Source of the DNA: JBOICV01 sp050740255
Lineage (GTDB): Bacteria; Pseudomonadota; Gammaproteobacteria; Nevskiales; JBOICV01
Assembly: GCA_050740255.1 (NCBI GenBank)
Contig: JBOICV010000117.1
Location: 1-60,526, forward strand
Reading direction: 5' to 3'
Length of the DNA: 60,526 nt
Positions 8,059-16,868 of the stretch are shown here, piece after piece (the stretch's first letter is position 1; each line of letters opens with the position of its first letter). The translations under genes were made by a program, and so were the position numbers. Under the pieces are notes generated by a model. It was not told the DNA's origin. It did not search any database and saw nothing but the letters and a program-made list of their open reading frames with translations.

Positions 8059-10200
8059 TTATCTGGGTTCGGAGACCGGCGCGGCGTTCAAGGGACGGCC
8101 GCCTGGACCAGCGACGAAGGTGGTCCACGGCTGCGTCGGCACCTGAGCTTCTCCCGGCTGGCCCCAGTCGCATACGCCGGCGGGAAACACGGCTTGCAGG
8201 CGCGCCCACTGGGCGTCGGTGAACGTGACGCCTCCGTAATCGCCGCTACTGCGGTCGAGCGGTTTGAGACGGCACTTGAGCACGTCCACCGCGTGCGGCG
8301 CGCCGGCGGCGATGCGCGGCGCACCGAACACCGGATACGCCGCCGCGCAAGCCGCGGCGTCGCTGACCTGCTCGCCGTTGATGAAGCAGGAGTCCACCGC
8401 TGCGGCCGGCCGGTGGCGCAGGAGCTTTGTGGCGAGTGGCTCCGCGCGGGTGTCCGCCCCGGCATCGGCCAGCCAGCGGTTCAGGGCGTCGAAGGCAGCG
8501 CTGGTCTCGCCGCCCAGCCAGACCGCGTGATTCTGGTGATGCCCATGTGCCTTGACCAGCCGCTCCTCCAGCGTGAAGGCGTGGTAGGGCGTGTGAATCT
8601 CGATGTTGTCAGTGGACGGCTGGTCAATGATGGCGACGTCGCCCAGACCGGTGGCGTCATTGACCTGGCCGGAGCGGTGGCCGATCAGCGGGGTGTCGGG
8701 ATCGGCCAGCGAGCGCGCGGCGACCGTATTGCGGTCAATGTCCACACCGCCGATTTTCTCGTTCAAATCCACGAACTGCTGCGGACTGATCTGGCTGGCG
8801 CGCAAGGCGAGCAAGCCGTATTGCACGCCGATGTTGTCGTAAGCCAGCTTGGCGAAGCCGTCCTGCGGCCGCCGGCCCCAGATGCCGACCTGCATGTCCT
8901 GCACCGTGGCCCGGCAGCCGCGCGGGTTGAGCACGGGGTGATAGTCATCGAGCGTGCGGGTGCCGGCGATTGGCACGTAGGACGACTTCAAGAGTCCACA
9001 GCCATGCGTGGGGTCCTGCGTCGGCGCGAACAGGGCCACCCAGGACACGCAAACCGAGATGCTGCCGCCGCCGCTGACCGCGGTCATGTCCGCCACATCC
9101 GTCCACAGCAGCGGCGACTTGGCGATGAAGTAGTTGGTCAGCAGCAGGCAGTCCAACACCTCGTGGCCGGTGGTCCAGATGTCGGGGAAGGCGGTGGACA
9201 CGAGCGCGCCCTGGAACAGCCCCGGGTAGGCATTGGCCACGGTCAGCGCCGGGATGGAACCGCCGGAATTGCCGCGGCCGATGGTGTAGCGGATTTCGCC
9301 GTAGCGCTCGATGAAGTGTTCCTTGAGCATCATCGTCGCCTCGGCCGACAGCACCGTGTTGCACACCTGGCCGGCGACGTTGAGCGTGGAGCGGGCGATG
9401 GCGAAGCCCAGCGCCAGCGCGCGGTTGATCTCCGCTGCGCCAATCTCCTCCATGTTGTCGTATTCGCCCTGGTTGTAATTGGTGTTGCAGCTCGCGCCGT
9501 GGGTGTAGAACAGCTTGCCGTTCCAGGCGGCCTGCGGCGCCCAGGCAGTCCAGGGGTGTGCCGGATCAAACAGCACGGCGAGGTGGTAGAGTCCGCGATC
9601 CATGGCGCCGCGTTCGCGCCGGATGATGAACGGCACGGTCTTGCCCTCGTCGGTGGTGGTCATCGCCACGTCGGCCGGCGGCGCAGCCGAATTGTAGGGC
9701 TGCAAGTCTTCAGACCCGGTTGACTTGTAGAAGAACGCAAATTGCGCTGGGGCGTTGCACTGCGCGTCTTGCGGCGTGCCGAGGCCCTGGCCGGCGCTGG
9801 TGCAGACCCAGGGCTGCACCTGTTCGCCGGCAAATATTGGCCCGCCGATCGGGTGATTGGTCAGAGTGATGCGTGCACCGGGACCACCGGGAATTCCGGC
9901 GGTGAGGGCGTTGGCCCCGTCCGCGAGTCCGCTGAGCAGCCCCATGACGCGGCCGTTGGGACGCAGCGCAAAATCGGGGCTCACATCGCGCCCGTTCAGG
10001 TCCATCACCAGCCGCGATGCGTCCACGCCGGGTCCGGTGCGGACTTCCACGAGCGCGTCTCCGCCGGAGATGAGATCCGCGCGGTTGGATAGTACCCTGA
10101 TCTCCACCGGGACCTCCGCGCCGATACTGGACGGCTCGCCCTGTCCGCATCCGCCGGCGAGAACCGCGGCGGACAGGATGAAGAGGTAAACAGATTTCAC
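8059..10200 (-). CDS. DUF6351-family lipoprotein, alpha/beta-hydrolase-like
   Basis: A 713-residue lipoprotein (lipobox AGGC, Cys18). After an N-terminal beta domain (about 30-125) it has a large hydrolase-like domain with AWNGKLFYTHGASCNTNYNQ, then the nucleophile-elbow-like GRGNSGGS around Ser312, and a late SGDYGGVTFTDAQWARLQAV segment. This matches, as far as I recall, DUF6351, a family related to tannase/feruloyl-esterase-like proteins. Paired cysteines (for example Cys133/Cys148) suit an exported protein. Substrate is unknown; ester hydrolysis outside the cytoplasm is the best guess. It lies 48 bp upstream of the choice-of-anchor Q gene in the same direction, so they may share a transcript. 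Confidence 0.75.
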   Translation of the reverse strand: MKSVYLFILSAAVLAGGCGQGEPSSIGAEVPVEIRVLSNRADLISGGDALVEVRTGPGVDASRLVMDLNGRDVSPDFALRPNGRVMGLLSGLADGANALTAGIPGGPGARITLTNHPIGGPIFAGEQVQPWVCTSAGQGLGTPQDAQCNAPAQFAFFYKSTGSEDLQPYNSAAPPADVAMTTTDEGKTVPFIIRRERGAMDRGLYHLAVLFDPAHPWTAWAPQAAWNGKLFYTHGASCNTNYNQGEYDNMEEIGAAEINRALALGFAIARSTLNVAGQVCNTVLSAEATMMLKEHFIERYGEIRYTIGRGNSGGSIPALTVANAYPGLFQGALVSTAFPDIWTTGHEVLDCLLLTNYFIAKSPLLWTDVADMTAVSGGGSISVCVSWVALFAPTQDPTHGCGLLKSSYVPIAGTRTLDDYHPVLNPRGCRATVQDMQVGIWGRRPQDGFAKLAYDNIGVQYGLLALRASQISPQQFVDLNEKIGGVDIDRNTVAARSLADPDTPLIGHRSGQVNDATGLGDVAIIDQPSTDNIEIHTPYHAFTLEERLVKAHGHHQNHAVWLGGETSAAFDALNRWLADAGADTRAEPLATKLLRHRPAAAVDSCFINGEQVSDAAACAAAYPVFGAPRIAAGAPHAVDVLKCRLKPLDRSSGDYGGVTFTDAQWARLQAVFPAGVCDWGQPGEAQVPTQPWTTFVAGPGGRPLNAAPVSEPR

Positions 10201-10311
10201 TACTGATACTCCCCGGTGGAAAAACGTTTCAGCTCTAGCGGAACTTCCCCGACGCCTTTCCTGCGATCAAAAAGCGGGATGCCTCGGCCCTGTGCGGCGA
10301 CGATAACTCGA

Positions 10312-10878
10312 TTATCCGTGGAGACGGGGCAAAACCCCCGCCGTAACGACAGACTGCACAGTCCTTAACGGCGCCGTGGAGCGTTGCGTCCGGCACAGCA
10401 GCAGCGCACCCTCAATGGCGCACAACAGGGTCGCCGCCGCCTTGTCCGGATCGGGAACCGAAAATGCCGCCAGCGTTTCGGACAGGACTAGGAGCCATGA
10501 CGTGAACGCGGCATCGCAGGCCGCCCGGATCGCATCGTTCTGGGCGGCCTCCTCAAGCACGATGGTGGCGATGGGACAGCCCTTGCTGTACCACGATCGC
10601 TTCATCCCCTGCGCGAAGCTGTCAAACAACAGATCCAGCGCACCGGCCGCGTCATCAGCACCCGACAACTTGTGCAGGACCCGCAGAATCTGGTCTGAGG
10701 CTAGCTGAACGGCCTCGCAGGCCAGTTGCTCCTTGCCTCCGGGAAAGTAGTGATAGAGCGAGCCTTTGGGACTTCCGGCCTGGGCAAGGATCTGGTTCAG
10801 ACCGGTCTGGTGATAGCCCTGTGACCGGAACAAATCCAGCGCTGAGTGGATGAGTTTGTTTCGCGTGTTTGATGCCAT
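10312..10878 (-). CDS. TetR family repressor, LmrA/YxaF type
   Basis: A 188-residue regulator. The N-terminal HTH (SALDLFRSQGYHQTGLNQIL, AGSPKGSLYHYFPGGKEQLA) and the C-terminal part (KGCPIATIVLEEAAQND) match the LmrA/YxaF branch of TetR proteins, whose Bacillus members respond to flavonoids. It is divergent from the beta-helix/cytochrome gene at 11005. A palindrome fitting the LmrA/YxaF operator lies 36 bp upstream of its start, inside the promoter of the divergent gene. Autorepression plus repression of the neighbour is therefore likely. The ligand is unknown here. Confidence 0.9.
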   Translation of the reverse strand: MASNTRNKLIHSALDLFRSQGYHQTGLNQILAQAGSPKGSLYHYFPGGKEQLACEAVQLASDQILRVLHKLSGADDAAGALDLLFDSFAQGMKRSWYSKGCPIATIVLEEAAQNDAIRAACDAAFTSWLLVLSETLAAFSVPDPDKAAATLLCAIEGALLLCRTQRSTAPLRTVQSVVTAGVLPRLHG

Positions 10879-10903
10879 CGAATGCCGTCAGGCAAGGTAA
10901 GCG

Positions 10904-10931
10904 TTGATATTAGTAGACCAGTCTATATAAT
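10904..10931 (+). promoter_or_regulatory. Promoter with embedded TetR (LmrA/YxaF-type) operator
   Basis: On the plus strand TTGATA (10904-10909) and TATAAT (10926-10931) are separated by 16 bp, a near-consensus sigma-70 promoter for the gene at 11005. The spacer contains the inverted repeat TAGAC-CA-GTCTA at 10914-10925. Read on the minus strand, the wider site ATTATATAGACTGGTCTA fits the Bacillus LmrA/YxaF box as I recall it (AWTATATAGANYGGTCTA) at every position. A repressor bound here would block RNA polymerase directly. Confidence 0.8.
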
Positions 10932-11004
10932 TTCAGTAGCAGCCTCAATATAGAAAAAGGCAGTCTGTGAATTCCTGTCCGGTCCGCTTGGCGGCTCGTC
11001 CGTC

Positions 11005-14000
11005 ATGGGTGATTTCGCTGCCGCTGTGAACGATCAATATGCGAAAGATTCGCGGACACGCCGCTACCTGGCCGCACTCGCGCTGCTGGCGTCGTTACTG
11101 CTGCTGTCTGCCTGTGGCAATAGCCACCCGCCTGGAAATCAAGCCGGAGGCAGCCAGGCCGCCGGGGCAGCCAAAGTCTTCCGCATCTGCCCCGGACCTG
11201 ACGCACAACGCCAGGCACTGATTGCATTCTTCGACGCCCGTGAAGGCGACACGATCGAATTCTGCGCTGGCCGGTTCGATTTCACCACCGGCCTGATCAT
11301 GACCGGCAAGCGCGGCATTACCGTTCGCGGCGCGGGCATGCACAAGACCATCCTGTCGTTCGCGGACAGCCGCGCGCAGGACGGTCTGAACATCAACCAG
11401 TCCGATGGCTTCACCATCGAGGATCTGACGATTTACGATGCCGCCGGCAACGGTCTGCGGATTTTCCGCTCACAGCACATCAGCATGCGCCGGACCAAGA
11501 TTGGCTGGTCGAACGCCGACCCGGCATCGCCGAACTATGACCCCAGCCGTGAGCCTTGGGCGCAGAACGGACCTTATGCGTACTACGCGGCGCTCGCGCG
11601 CCACATCCTGATTGAGGACTCGGTGACGGTCGGCTCGTCGGACGCCGGGTTCTACATCGGCCAGTCCAGCGACATCCTGCTGCAACGAGTCGAGGCCTTC
11701 CACAACGTCGGCGGGGTTGAGTTCGAGAACACCTACCGGGCGGAAATCGTGGACAGCGAAGCGCACGACAACGTCGGCGGCATCCTGGTGTTCGATCTGC
11801 CGGTGCGCGTCCAGTTCGGCGAGAAAAACCGCGTTCATCGCAACCGTATCTACAACAACAACCTGCCCCAGTTCGCGGCGCGCGGCGCGATTGTCGCCCT
11901 GGTGCCGCAGGGAACCGGCATGCTGCTGGTCGCCACCGACCAGCTCGAGATTTACGACAACGAAATCGCGGATAACCGCACCGTGGGCATCGGCATCGTC
12001 AACTACGGCCTGGCCGATTCGAGCGAGCCGGCGACCAACTACGATTTCTACCCGGAAGGCGTCCACATTTACAACAACCGCTTCCGCAACAACGGCGCCC
12101 TTCCGGCGCTGCCGGACTACGAACGCAGCGGCTGTCTGGGTGATCCGAATGTGCCGATCGCCGGGCTGCCGGGCCTGCAGGAAAATCCCCTGTGCCTGGC
12201 CGACAACGGTTCGATCTTCCCGCTGGTGCTGCTGGTGAAGAACCAGGGCAAGGCCGCGCACATCGTCTGGGATGGCGGCCTGGACCGCCCCAATGATTGC
12301 GACCAGATCCCGGTGGACCGCGACGGCATTGCGCTGACGCTGCCCAACCCGAACGACAGCGGGCGCCGCGAACCGCGCACCGATGAGCGCGGAAGACCAA
12401 ACTTCGATCAGTTCGACCCCGCACCGGTCTGCAAGTGGAATGCCTGGAAGTTCAAGGCTGACGGGAGCCTGAAACTTCCACAGAACGGCATGTGCATCGA
12501 GGCGAATACTTTCGAGAACCCGGTGAATCCGCTGGTGGATGATTTCGCCAACGCCCACTTCACGACGGCGGATCCCTTCGACCCGGCCAATCTCGTGCCG
12601 GCCGAACACGACAAGCCAGGCGATTGCCCCACGGTCAAGCCGGAGCTTCTGCCACTTTTCGTACCCGCACCGCCGGCCTTCACGCCACATCCAGACGCGG
12701 ACCCGCGGCCGACGACGGCGGAAATCGCCGCCGCCTGCAACGCCGGCCAGACGGGCCAGATCAACCGAACGGCGCTGCTCAAGTACAACTGTCCGCAACT
12801 GGATCAGTACCGCCTGTTCATGAACCCGGAGGACCCGCGCACCGGACCCGCGGCGCCCGGCGTGCCCTTCGATCTCAACACGGCCCTGTTCTCGGATTAC
12901 GCCTCGAAGTATCGCTTCCTGTTCCTGCCGCCCGGCGCGGACGGCCGGCCGCTCAAGGCGAAGTTCCAGGATTCGCAGAACTGCGACACGCTCAACGTCT
13001 TCGACTGCTATTCAGCGACGCTCGCCTTTCCGGTGGGCACGGTGCTGGCCAAGACCTTCAGCTTCAAGGATGGAGAGAACGAAAACGTGGTCGAAACGCG
13101 CCTGTTGATCAAGCGGCAGGGCCGCGACGGCGAGCCGTTCTGGGTGGGCCTGCCGTACCTGTGGAGCACGGCTGCGGGCGGACAGCGAGTGGCCAATCTG
13201 GTGATCGAAGGCAGCACCGCCGCGGTGAACTGGAGCTACGATGATCCCGATCCGGAAGTCGCCGAACCGCAGGGCGCGCGCCGCCACTACAGCGGCGCAA
13301 CCGACCGCTACGCGATTCCCGATGCCGGCGCCTGCTTTCTGTGCCACAACGGTGACGATCTTGAACCCGGCGCTCCGCCGATCGGCCCGAAAGTGCGCAA
13401 CCTGAACCGGAACTTCGACTATCCGGGTCTCGGCGAGATGAATCAGCTCGCCTATCTGCAGACGCAGGGCCTGCTCGACCTGCCGGACGCGCCGGAAAAT
13501 CTCGAACGGCTGCCGAAGTGGAACGTGCCCGGCAGTTCCGGCGCCCAGCCGGGTTCGCCGGCCGATCTTCACCATCGAGCCCGCGCTTTCCTGGAAGTGA
13601 ACTGCTACCACTGCCATAACCCTGCCGGCAACGCCCAGAACTCGGGGCTGGTGCTGGATTCCTTCACCAATCCGATGACCCAGCGCAATGGCATCTGCAA
13701 GCCGCCGATCGCCGCTGGCAAGGCCGCGGACTTCGGCAACTACGACATCGTGCCCGGCAATGCCAGCCAGTCCATCCTGCCCTTGCGCGTCGCCACGACC
13801 GAGCCCGGCGCTGCGATGCCGCCGCTCTCACGCTCAGTGGTCCAGAACGAAGTCGTCGAGTTGCTGATCGGCTGGGTTGACACCGTGGTTGCCGATTTCG
13901 CCGATCCGGATGCGAATGTATGCGGCTCAACCGGCTCTCTGCTGCCTATTCCGGGTCTGCCCATCGCAACGCCGGATGGCCGGCCGGTCACGACGCCGAC

Positions 14001-14028
14001 AGCGGCCCAGGAAAAACCTTTTGGCTAA
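11005..14028 (+). CDS. Fusion lipoprotein: parallel beta-helix domain plus SO2930-type diheme cytochrome c
   Basis: A 1007-residue lipoprotein (lipobox LSAC, Cys37; the in-frame GTG at codon 8 is an alternative start). Residues about 60-420 are a right-handed beta-helix (IEFCAGRFDFTTGLIMTGKR, FTIEDLTIYDAAGNGLRI, EAHDNVGGILVFDLP). Residues about 610-985 are the SO2930-like cytochrome region with two c-heme sites, CFLCH at 777-781 and CYHCH at 867-871. The TIGR03805 (beta-helix) and TIGR03806 (cytochrome) families are usually separate neighbouring genes; here they are one chain. It should be exported and heme-loaded in the periplasm and anchored to a membrane. A redox role on a polymeric or surface substrate is a guess. 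Expression is probably controlled by the divergent TetR. Confidence 0.85.
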   Translation: MGDFAAAVNDQYAKDSRTRRYLAALALLASLLLLSACGNSHPPGNQAGGSQAAGAAKVFRICPGPDAQRQALIAFFDAREGDTIEFCAGRFDFTTGLIMTGKRGITVRGAGMHKTILSFADSRAQDGLNINQSDGFTIEDLTIYDAAGNGLRIFRSQHISMRRTKIGWSNADPASPNYDPSREPWAQNGPYAYYAALARHILIEDSVTVGSSDAGFYIGQSSDILLQRVEAFHNVGGVEFENTYRAEIVDSEAHDNVGGILVFDLPVRVQFGEKNRVHRNRIYNNNLPQFAARGAIVALVPQGTGMLLVATDQLEIYDNEIADNRTVGIGIVNYGLADSSEPATNYDFYPEGVHIYNNRFRNNGALPALPDYERSGCLGDPNVPIAGLPGLQENPLCLADNGSIFPLVLLVKNQGKAAHIVWDGGLDRPNDCDQIPVDRDGIALTLPNPNDSGRREPRTDERGRPNFDQFDPAPVCKWNAWKFKADGSLKLPQNGMCIEANTFENPVNPLVDDFANAHFTTADPFDPANLVPAEHDKPGDCPTVKPELLPLFVPAPPAFTPHPDADPRPTTAEIAAACNAGQTGQINRTALLKYNCPQLDQYRLFMNPEDPRTGPAAPGVPFDLNTALFSDYASKYRFLFLPPGADGRPLKAKFQDSQNCDTLNVFDCYSATLAFPVGTVLAKTFSFKDGENENVVETRLLIKRQGRDGEPFWVGLPYLWSTAAGGQRVANLVIEGSTAAVNWSYDDPDPEVAEPQGARRHYSGATDRYAIPDAGACFLCHNGDDLEPGAPPIGPKVRNLNRNFDYPGLGEMNQLAYLQTQGLLDLPDAPENLERLPKWNVPGSSGAQPGSPADLHHRARAFLEVNCYHCHNPAGNAQNSGLVLDSFTNPMTQRNGICKPPIAAGKAADFGNYDIVPGNASQSILPLRVATTEPGAAMPPLSRSVVQNEVVELLIGWVDTVVADFADPDANVCGSTGSLLPIPGLPIATPDGRPVTTPTAAQEKPFG

Positions 14029-14049
14029 CTCACGCATAGGAAGCCGCTG

Positions 14050-15195
14050 ATGACAGAGGAAGGGGAGGGCACTGCGGGCGCGTGCTGGAAACAGTCGCTG
14101 GACATCGCGCAAAGCTTCGGCGACGGCTACTGGCGGGAGCAGGCGGACCAGCGGGAGTTCCCGCGCGAACTTTGGCGCGCGCTGGGTGAGGCTGGGCTGC
14201 TGGGCGTGCTGGTTCCCAAACAATTCGGCGGCCGGGAGGGTAGCGCGCGGCACCTGGTGGCGGTGGCCGAATCGCTGGCAAGCGCCGGCTTGCCGCTACT
14301 GACCCTGATCACCGGTCCCGGGCTGGCGTTACCGGTAATCGCACGGCACGCCGCCGCATCTCTTCGCGACGAGTTGCTGCCACGCCTCCTCCGCGGCGAA
14401 AGCGTGGTCGCTTTCGCCATCACCGAGGGCAACGCCGGCACGAATCTGTTCAACCTCACCACGCGCCTGATCCCGGTCGGCGACGGCTACAAGCTGTCCG
14501 GAACGAAGAACTACACCTCGGCCGCGAATGTCGCCGACGCCATCGTGGTGGTAGCGCGGACAGCGGGCGTGAGCCGTGACGAATTTTCCCTGGTCTTGCT
14601 GCCAACGGACGCGCCTGGCTTTTCCTGCGAACTCGACGATACGCAGGTTCCGCTACCCGAACGGCAATGCACGCTGCGCTTCGACGACATCGCGATCAAC
14701 AACGACCAACTGCTCGGCCGGGCGGGCGAGGGTTTGCGTGTGCTGGCGCCCGCCCTGGTCACCGAACGGCTGGTGTCCGCCGCGCTGTCCTGCGGCATCG
14801 GGCAGTACGCGCTGAACAAGGGCGTGGCGCGCGCCCGGAAGCGCGAGGTGTTCGCTGCGCCGCTGGGTCGGCACCAGGCCGTCCAGCATGCTCTGGCGCG
14901 TGCCGCCATTGAGCTGCGTGCCGCACAACTGCTGCTACAGGATGCCTGCACCATTGCCGACACCGCTGCGCGCGCCGACGGCGCCGCCAACATGGCCTGT
15001 TACGCCGCCGGCCAGGCCGGATTCGCGGCCGTCGATGCGGCGCTGCAAGTCCAGGGCGGCATGGGCTATACCCGGAGTTCGGGATTGACGATGTATCATC
15101 AGCTCGCGCGGCTGCTGCGCTCCGCGCCGGTTCACGCGGAAAGCGCGCTTAACGCGGTCGGCGAGATGGTGCTGGGGCTTCCGCGTTCGTACTAA
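14050..15195 (+). CDS. Acyl-CoA dehydrogenase family protein
   Basis: A 381-residue flavoprotein of the acyl-CoA dehydrogenase family. Visible parts are the N-terminal helical domain (LWRALGEAGLLGVLVPKQFG), the middle beta domain (FAITEGNAGTN, then YKLSGTKNYTSAAN) and the C-terminal helical domain (VQGGMGYTRSSGLTMYHQLA, ending MVLGLPRSY). FAD-dependent alpha,beta-oxidation of an acyl-CoA is expected. The catalytic Glu cannot be assigned with certainty because the usual YEGT motif is absent, as in the CaiA-like branch. It starts 21 bp after the beta-helix/cytochrome gene and is probably in the same TetR-controlled transcript. Confidence 0.85.
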   Translation: MTEEGEGTAGACWKQSLDIAQSFGDGYWREQADQREFPRELWRALGEAGLLGVLVPKQFGGREGSARHLVAVAESLASAGLPLLTLITGPGLALPVIARHAAASLRDELLPRLLRGESVVAFAITEGNAGTNLFNLTTRLIPVGDGYKLSGTKNYTSAANVADAIVVVARTAGVSRDEFSLVLLPTDAPGFSCELDDTQVPLPERQCTLRFDDIAINNDQLLGRAGEGLRVLAPALVTERLVSAALSCGIGQYALNKGVARARKREVFAAPLGRHQAVQHALARAAIELRAAQLLLQDACTIADTAARADGAANMACYAAGQAGFAAVDAALQVQGGMGYTRSSGLTMYHQLARLLRSAPVHAESALNAVGEMVLGLPRSY

Positions 15196-15261
15196 GGCGC
15201 TCACCGCACTAATTATTTCGCTTCTTCAGGATACGTATACAGATAAATCAAAAACGCTCTA

Positions 15262-15303
15262 GTGGGAAAGCGTTGCAAGTGTGGAAGTGTATCGCGCCAA
15301 CCC
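15262..15303 (-). pseudogene. Micro-scar of a WS/DGAT C-terminus
   Basis: The minus strand reads GWRDTLPHLQRF. The WS/DGAT at 20320-21711 has GCRDTLPHMQRI and the scar at 17607-17762 has GCRDTLPHLQRL. The DNA match to the second scar spans about 38 bp. No further homology is visible on either side. It sits in the gap after the acyl-CoA dehydrogenase gene. The match is short, so chance cannot be fully excluded. Confidence 0.45.
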
Positions 15304-15378
15304 ATATCGAGCCGGTCGTTCTGATCACTGAGCGTTGTCTTGACCGCAGCCTATGGGTGTTCAAGCCTCGCTGAGCTG

Positions 15379-16797
15379 TCACGCAGTCGGATTCTCAAGC
15401 CAGTGCGCTATGGAATTCGCGTAATAGACGACCAGCGGGCGCGATTCCGGATTCAAGACGAAACAGTCGTTGTCCTCGATCAGGATTCCCCGTCGTCTGA
15501 GCAGTTCCAGGCTGGCGAGGATGGTCGAGCCGCGTGGGCGTTCGTCGTATTTCATAGCGGCGCCGGCGCGAATGATGCGATCGATCAGCTCGTTGACCGC
15601 GACGATGATCTCGCCGGATCGTAGGCGTTCGCCTTCGTGAGCGGCGATGACGGTGGCGATCAAGGGCACTGGCAGTATCGGCATGACGTGGCGGATGGCG
15701 TCCATCAATTCCTGGGCCAGCGCCGACACCTGGACGAAGCGCGCTGACTTGTCCAGCCCCGGGAAGCGGATGCTGCGCGAGCGCACGAACCCGGCGGCGG
15801 AGACCGGAATCCCGAAATTGACGCTGGCATAGCCGTTGCGCAGAAACCGGCCGCTCTGGCCCGCGGCGATGTTCTGACGCAAAAAGCGCAATACGTTCTG
15901 CAGATGGTGCCAGGTGCCCTTACGTCGCTGAGGGTCGGTCCAGGCGAGCATGTTCATGTCTTCGAGTACGTGATCGTAATTGATGCCAATCGGCACAAAC
16001 ACGATGTCGCGATCCGTCTCCGCGTCGAAGTTGCGCAGCATGTAGTCGAGAAAGCCCAGCTTGGATTCAGCGAAGCGGCCGTCGCGACTGAGACCCCCCT
16101 CCAGGTACACAGCCTGGCTCACGCCCTCCTTGGTGGACATGTGGATGTAGCGCTCCAGCACCTTGCGATACAGCGGATCGTTGGAATTGCGCCGTACGAA
16201 GTAGCCGCCCAGGCCCTTGATCAACTGCTTGAGCGGCAGTACCCGGGCCCATTCGCCGACCGCATAGGACAGGGTCACCTGGTTGGCGGCGAGATAGGTC
16301 ACCAGCAGATAGTCCATGTTGCTGCGGTGGTTCATCACGAACACCACCGTGGCCTCTGGATTGATCGCGGTCAGCCGGTCATTGTCGGCCGCGCTGACGC
16401 GGATGCGATAGATGAAACGGGAGACCCGGCGCGCCAGCCAGTAACCCACGCGGTAGTACACGTAGGCGTTGAAGGCCGGGACGATTTCGCTGGCGTAGCC
16501 GTGGACGCGCTCCAGCACCACTTCGGACGGCGTACCGGATTCGCGGGCATGGCTTTCGACCGCTTCCAGCACCTGCGAGTCGTAGCTGAGGCGGTCAATC
16601 AGCACCTGCCGCTTGGTCCGCTGGAACGGCCGGATGCGGATGCGCAGGCGCGCGTTGATGCGGTCGATCGCGCGGTTGAGGCGGCGCCGCAGTACCCAGC
16701 GCACGCTCGGCAGCAGGGCGCTCATCAGCACGGCGTAGCCGCAGCCCGCGACCAGGATCAGCACCAGCCACAGCGGCAGCTCGACCGTTGCGGTCAC
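15379..16797 (-). CDS. Glycerol-3-phosphate acyltransferase-like protein (PlsB/PlsC superfamily)
   Basis: A 472-residue membrane-associated acyltransferase starting at GTG 16797. Residues about 8-30 are a membrane helix. The HX4D catalytic block is HRSNMD (157-162) within VVFVMNHRSNMDY; further blocks are GGYFVRRN (197-204) and YLEGGLSR (231-238, the EGG phosphate-binding motif). Size and spacing resemble a short PlsB-like glycerol-3-phosphate acyltransferase rather than PlsC (about 250 residues). It would acylate glycerol-3-phosphate or lyso-phospholipid with acyl-CoA, the first step towards phospholipid and triacylglycerol. It is last in a long minus-strand lipid block. Confidence 0.85.
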   Translation of the reverse strand: MTATVELPLWLVLILVAGCGYAVLMSALLPSVRWVLRRRLNRAIDRINARLRIRIRPFQRTKRQVLIDRLSYDSQVLEAVESHARESGTPSEVVLERVHGYASEIVPAFNAYVYYRVGYWLARRVSRFIYRIRVSAADNDRLTAINPEATVVFVMNHRSNMDYLLVTYLAANQVTLSYAVGEWARVLPLKQLIKGLGGYFVRRNSNDPLYRKVLERYIHMSTKEGVSQAVYLEGGLSRDGRFAESKLGFLDYMLRNFDAETDRDIVFVPIGINYDHVLEDMNMLAWTDPQRRKGTWHHLQNVLRFLRQNIAAGQSGRFLRNGYASVNFGIPVSAAGFVRSRSIRFPGLDKSARFVQVSALAQELMDAIRHVMPILPVPLIATVIAAHEGERLRSGEIIVAVNELIDRIIRAGAAMKYDERPRGSTILASLELLRRRGILIEDNDCFVLNPESRPLVVYYANSIAHWLENPTA

Positions 16798-16868
16798 CGT
16801 GCAGCCTCTTGCGCCTCAGCCACCCGAGTCCGTGCGCGTGTGGCACATGAGCGATTGCCGCTGCCTGA

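Noticed and set aside
8053..9723. Long plus-strand frame of 556 codons
   Set aside because: It lies opposite the DUF6351 gene, which has a signal peptide, lipobox and family motifs. GC-rich DNA often leaves the antisense frame open. The translation is rich in Arg, His and Gly and matches no family.
11470..12798. Minus-strand frame of 442 codons
   Set aside because: It is opposite the beta-helix part of the fusion lipoprotein; composition is Arg/Val-rich without motifs.
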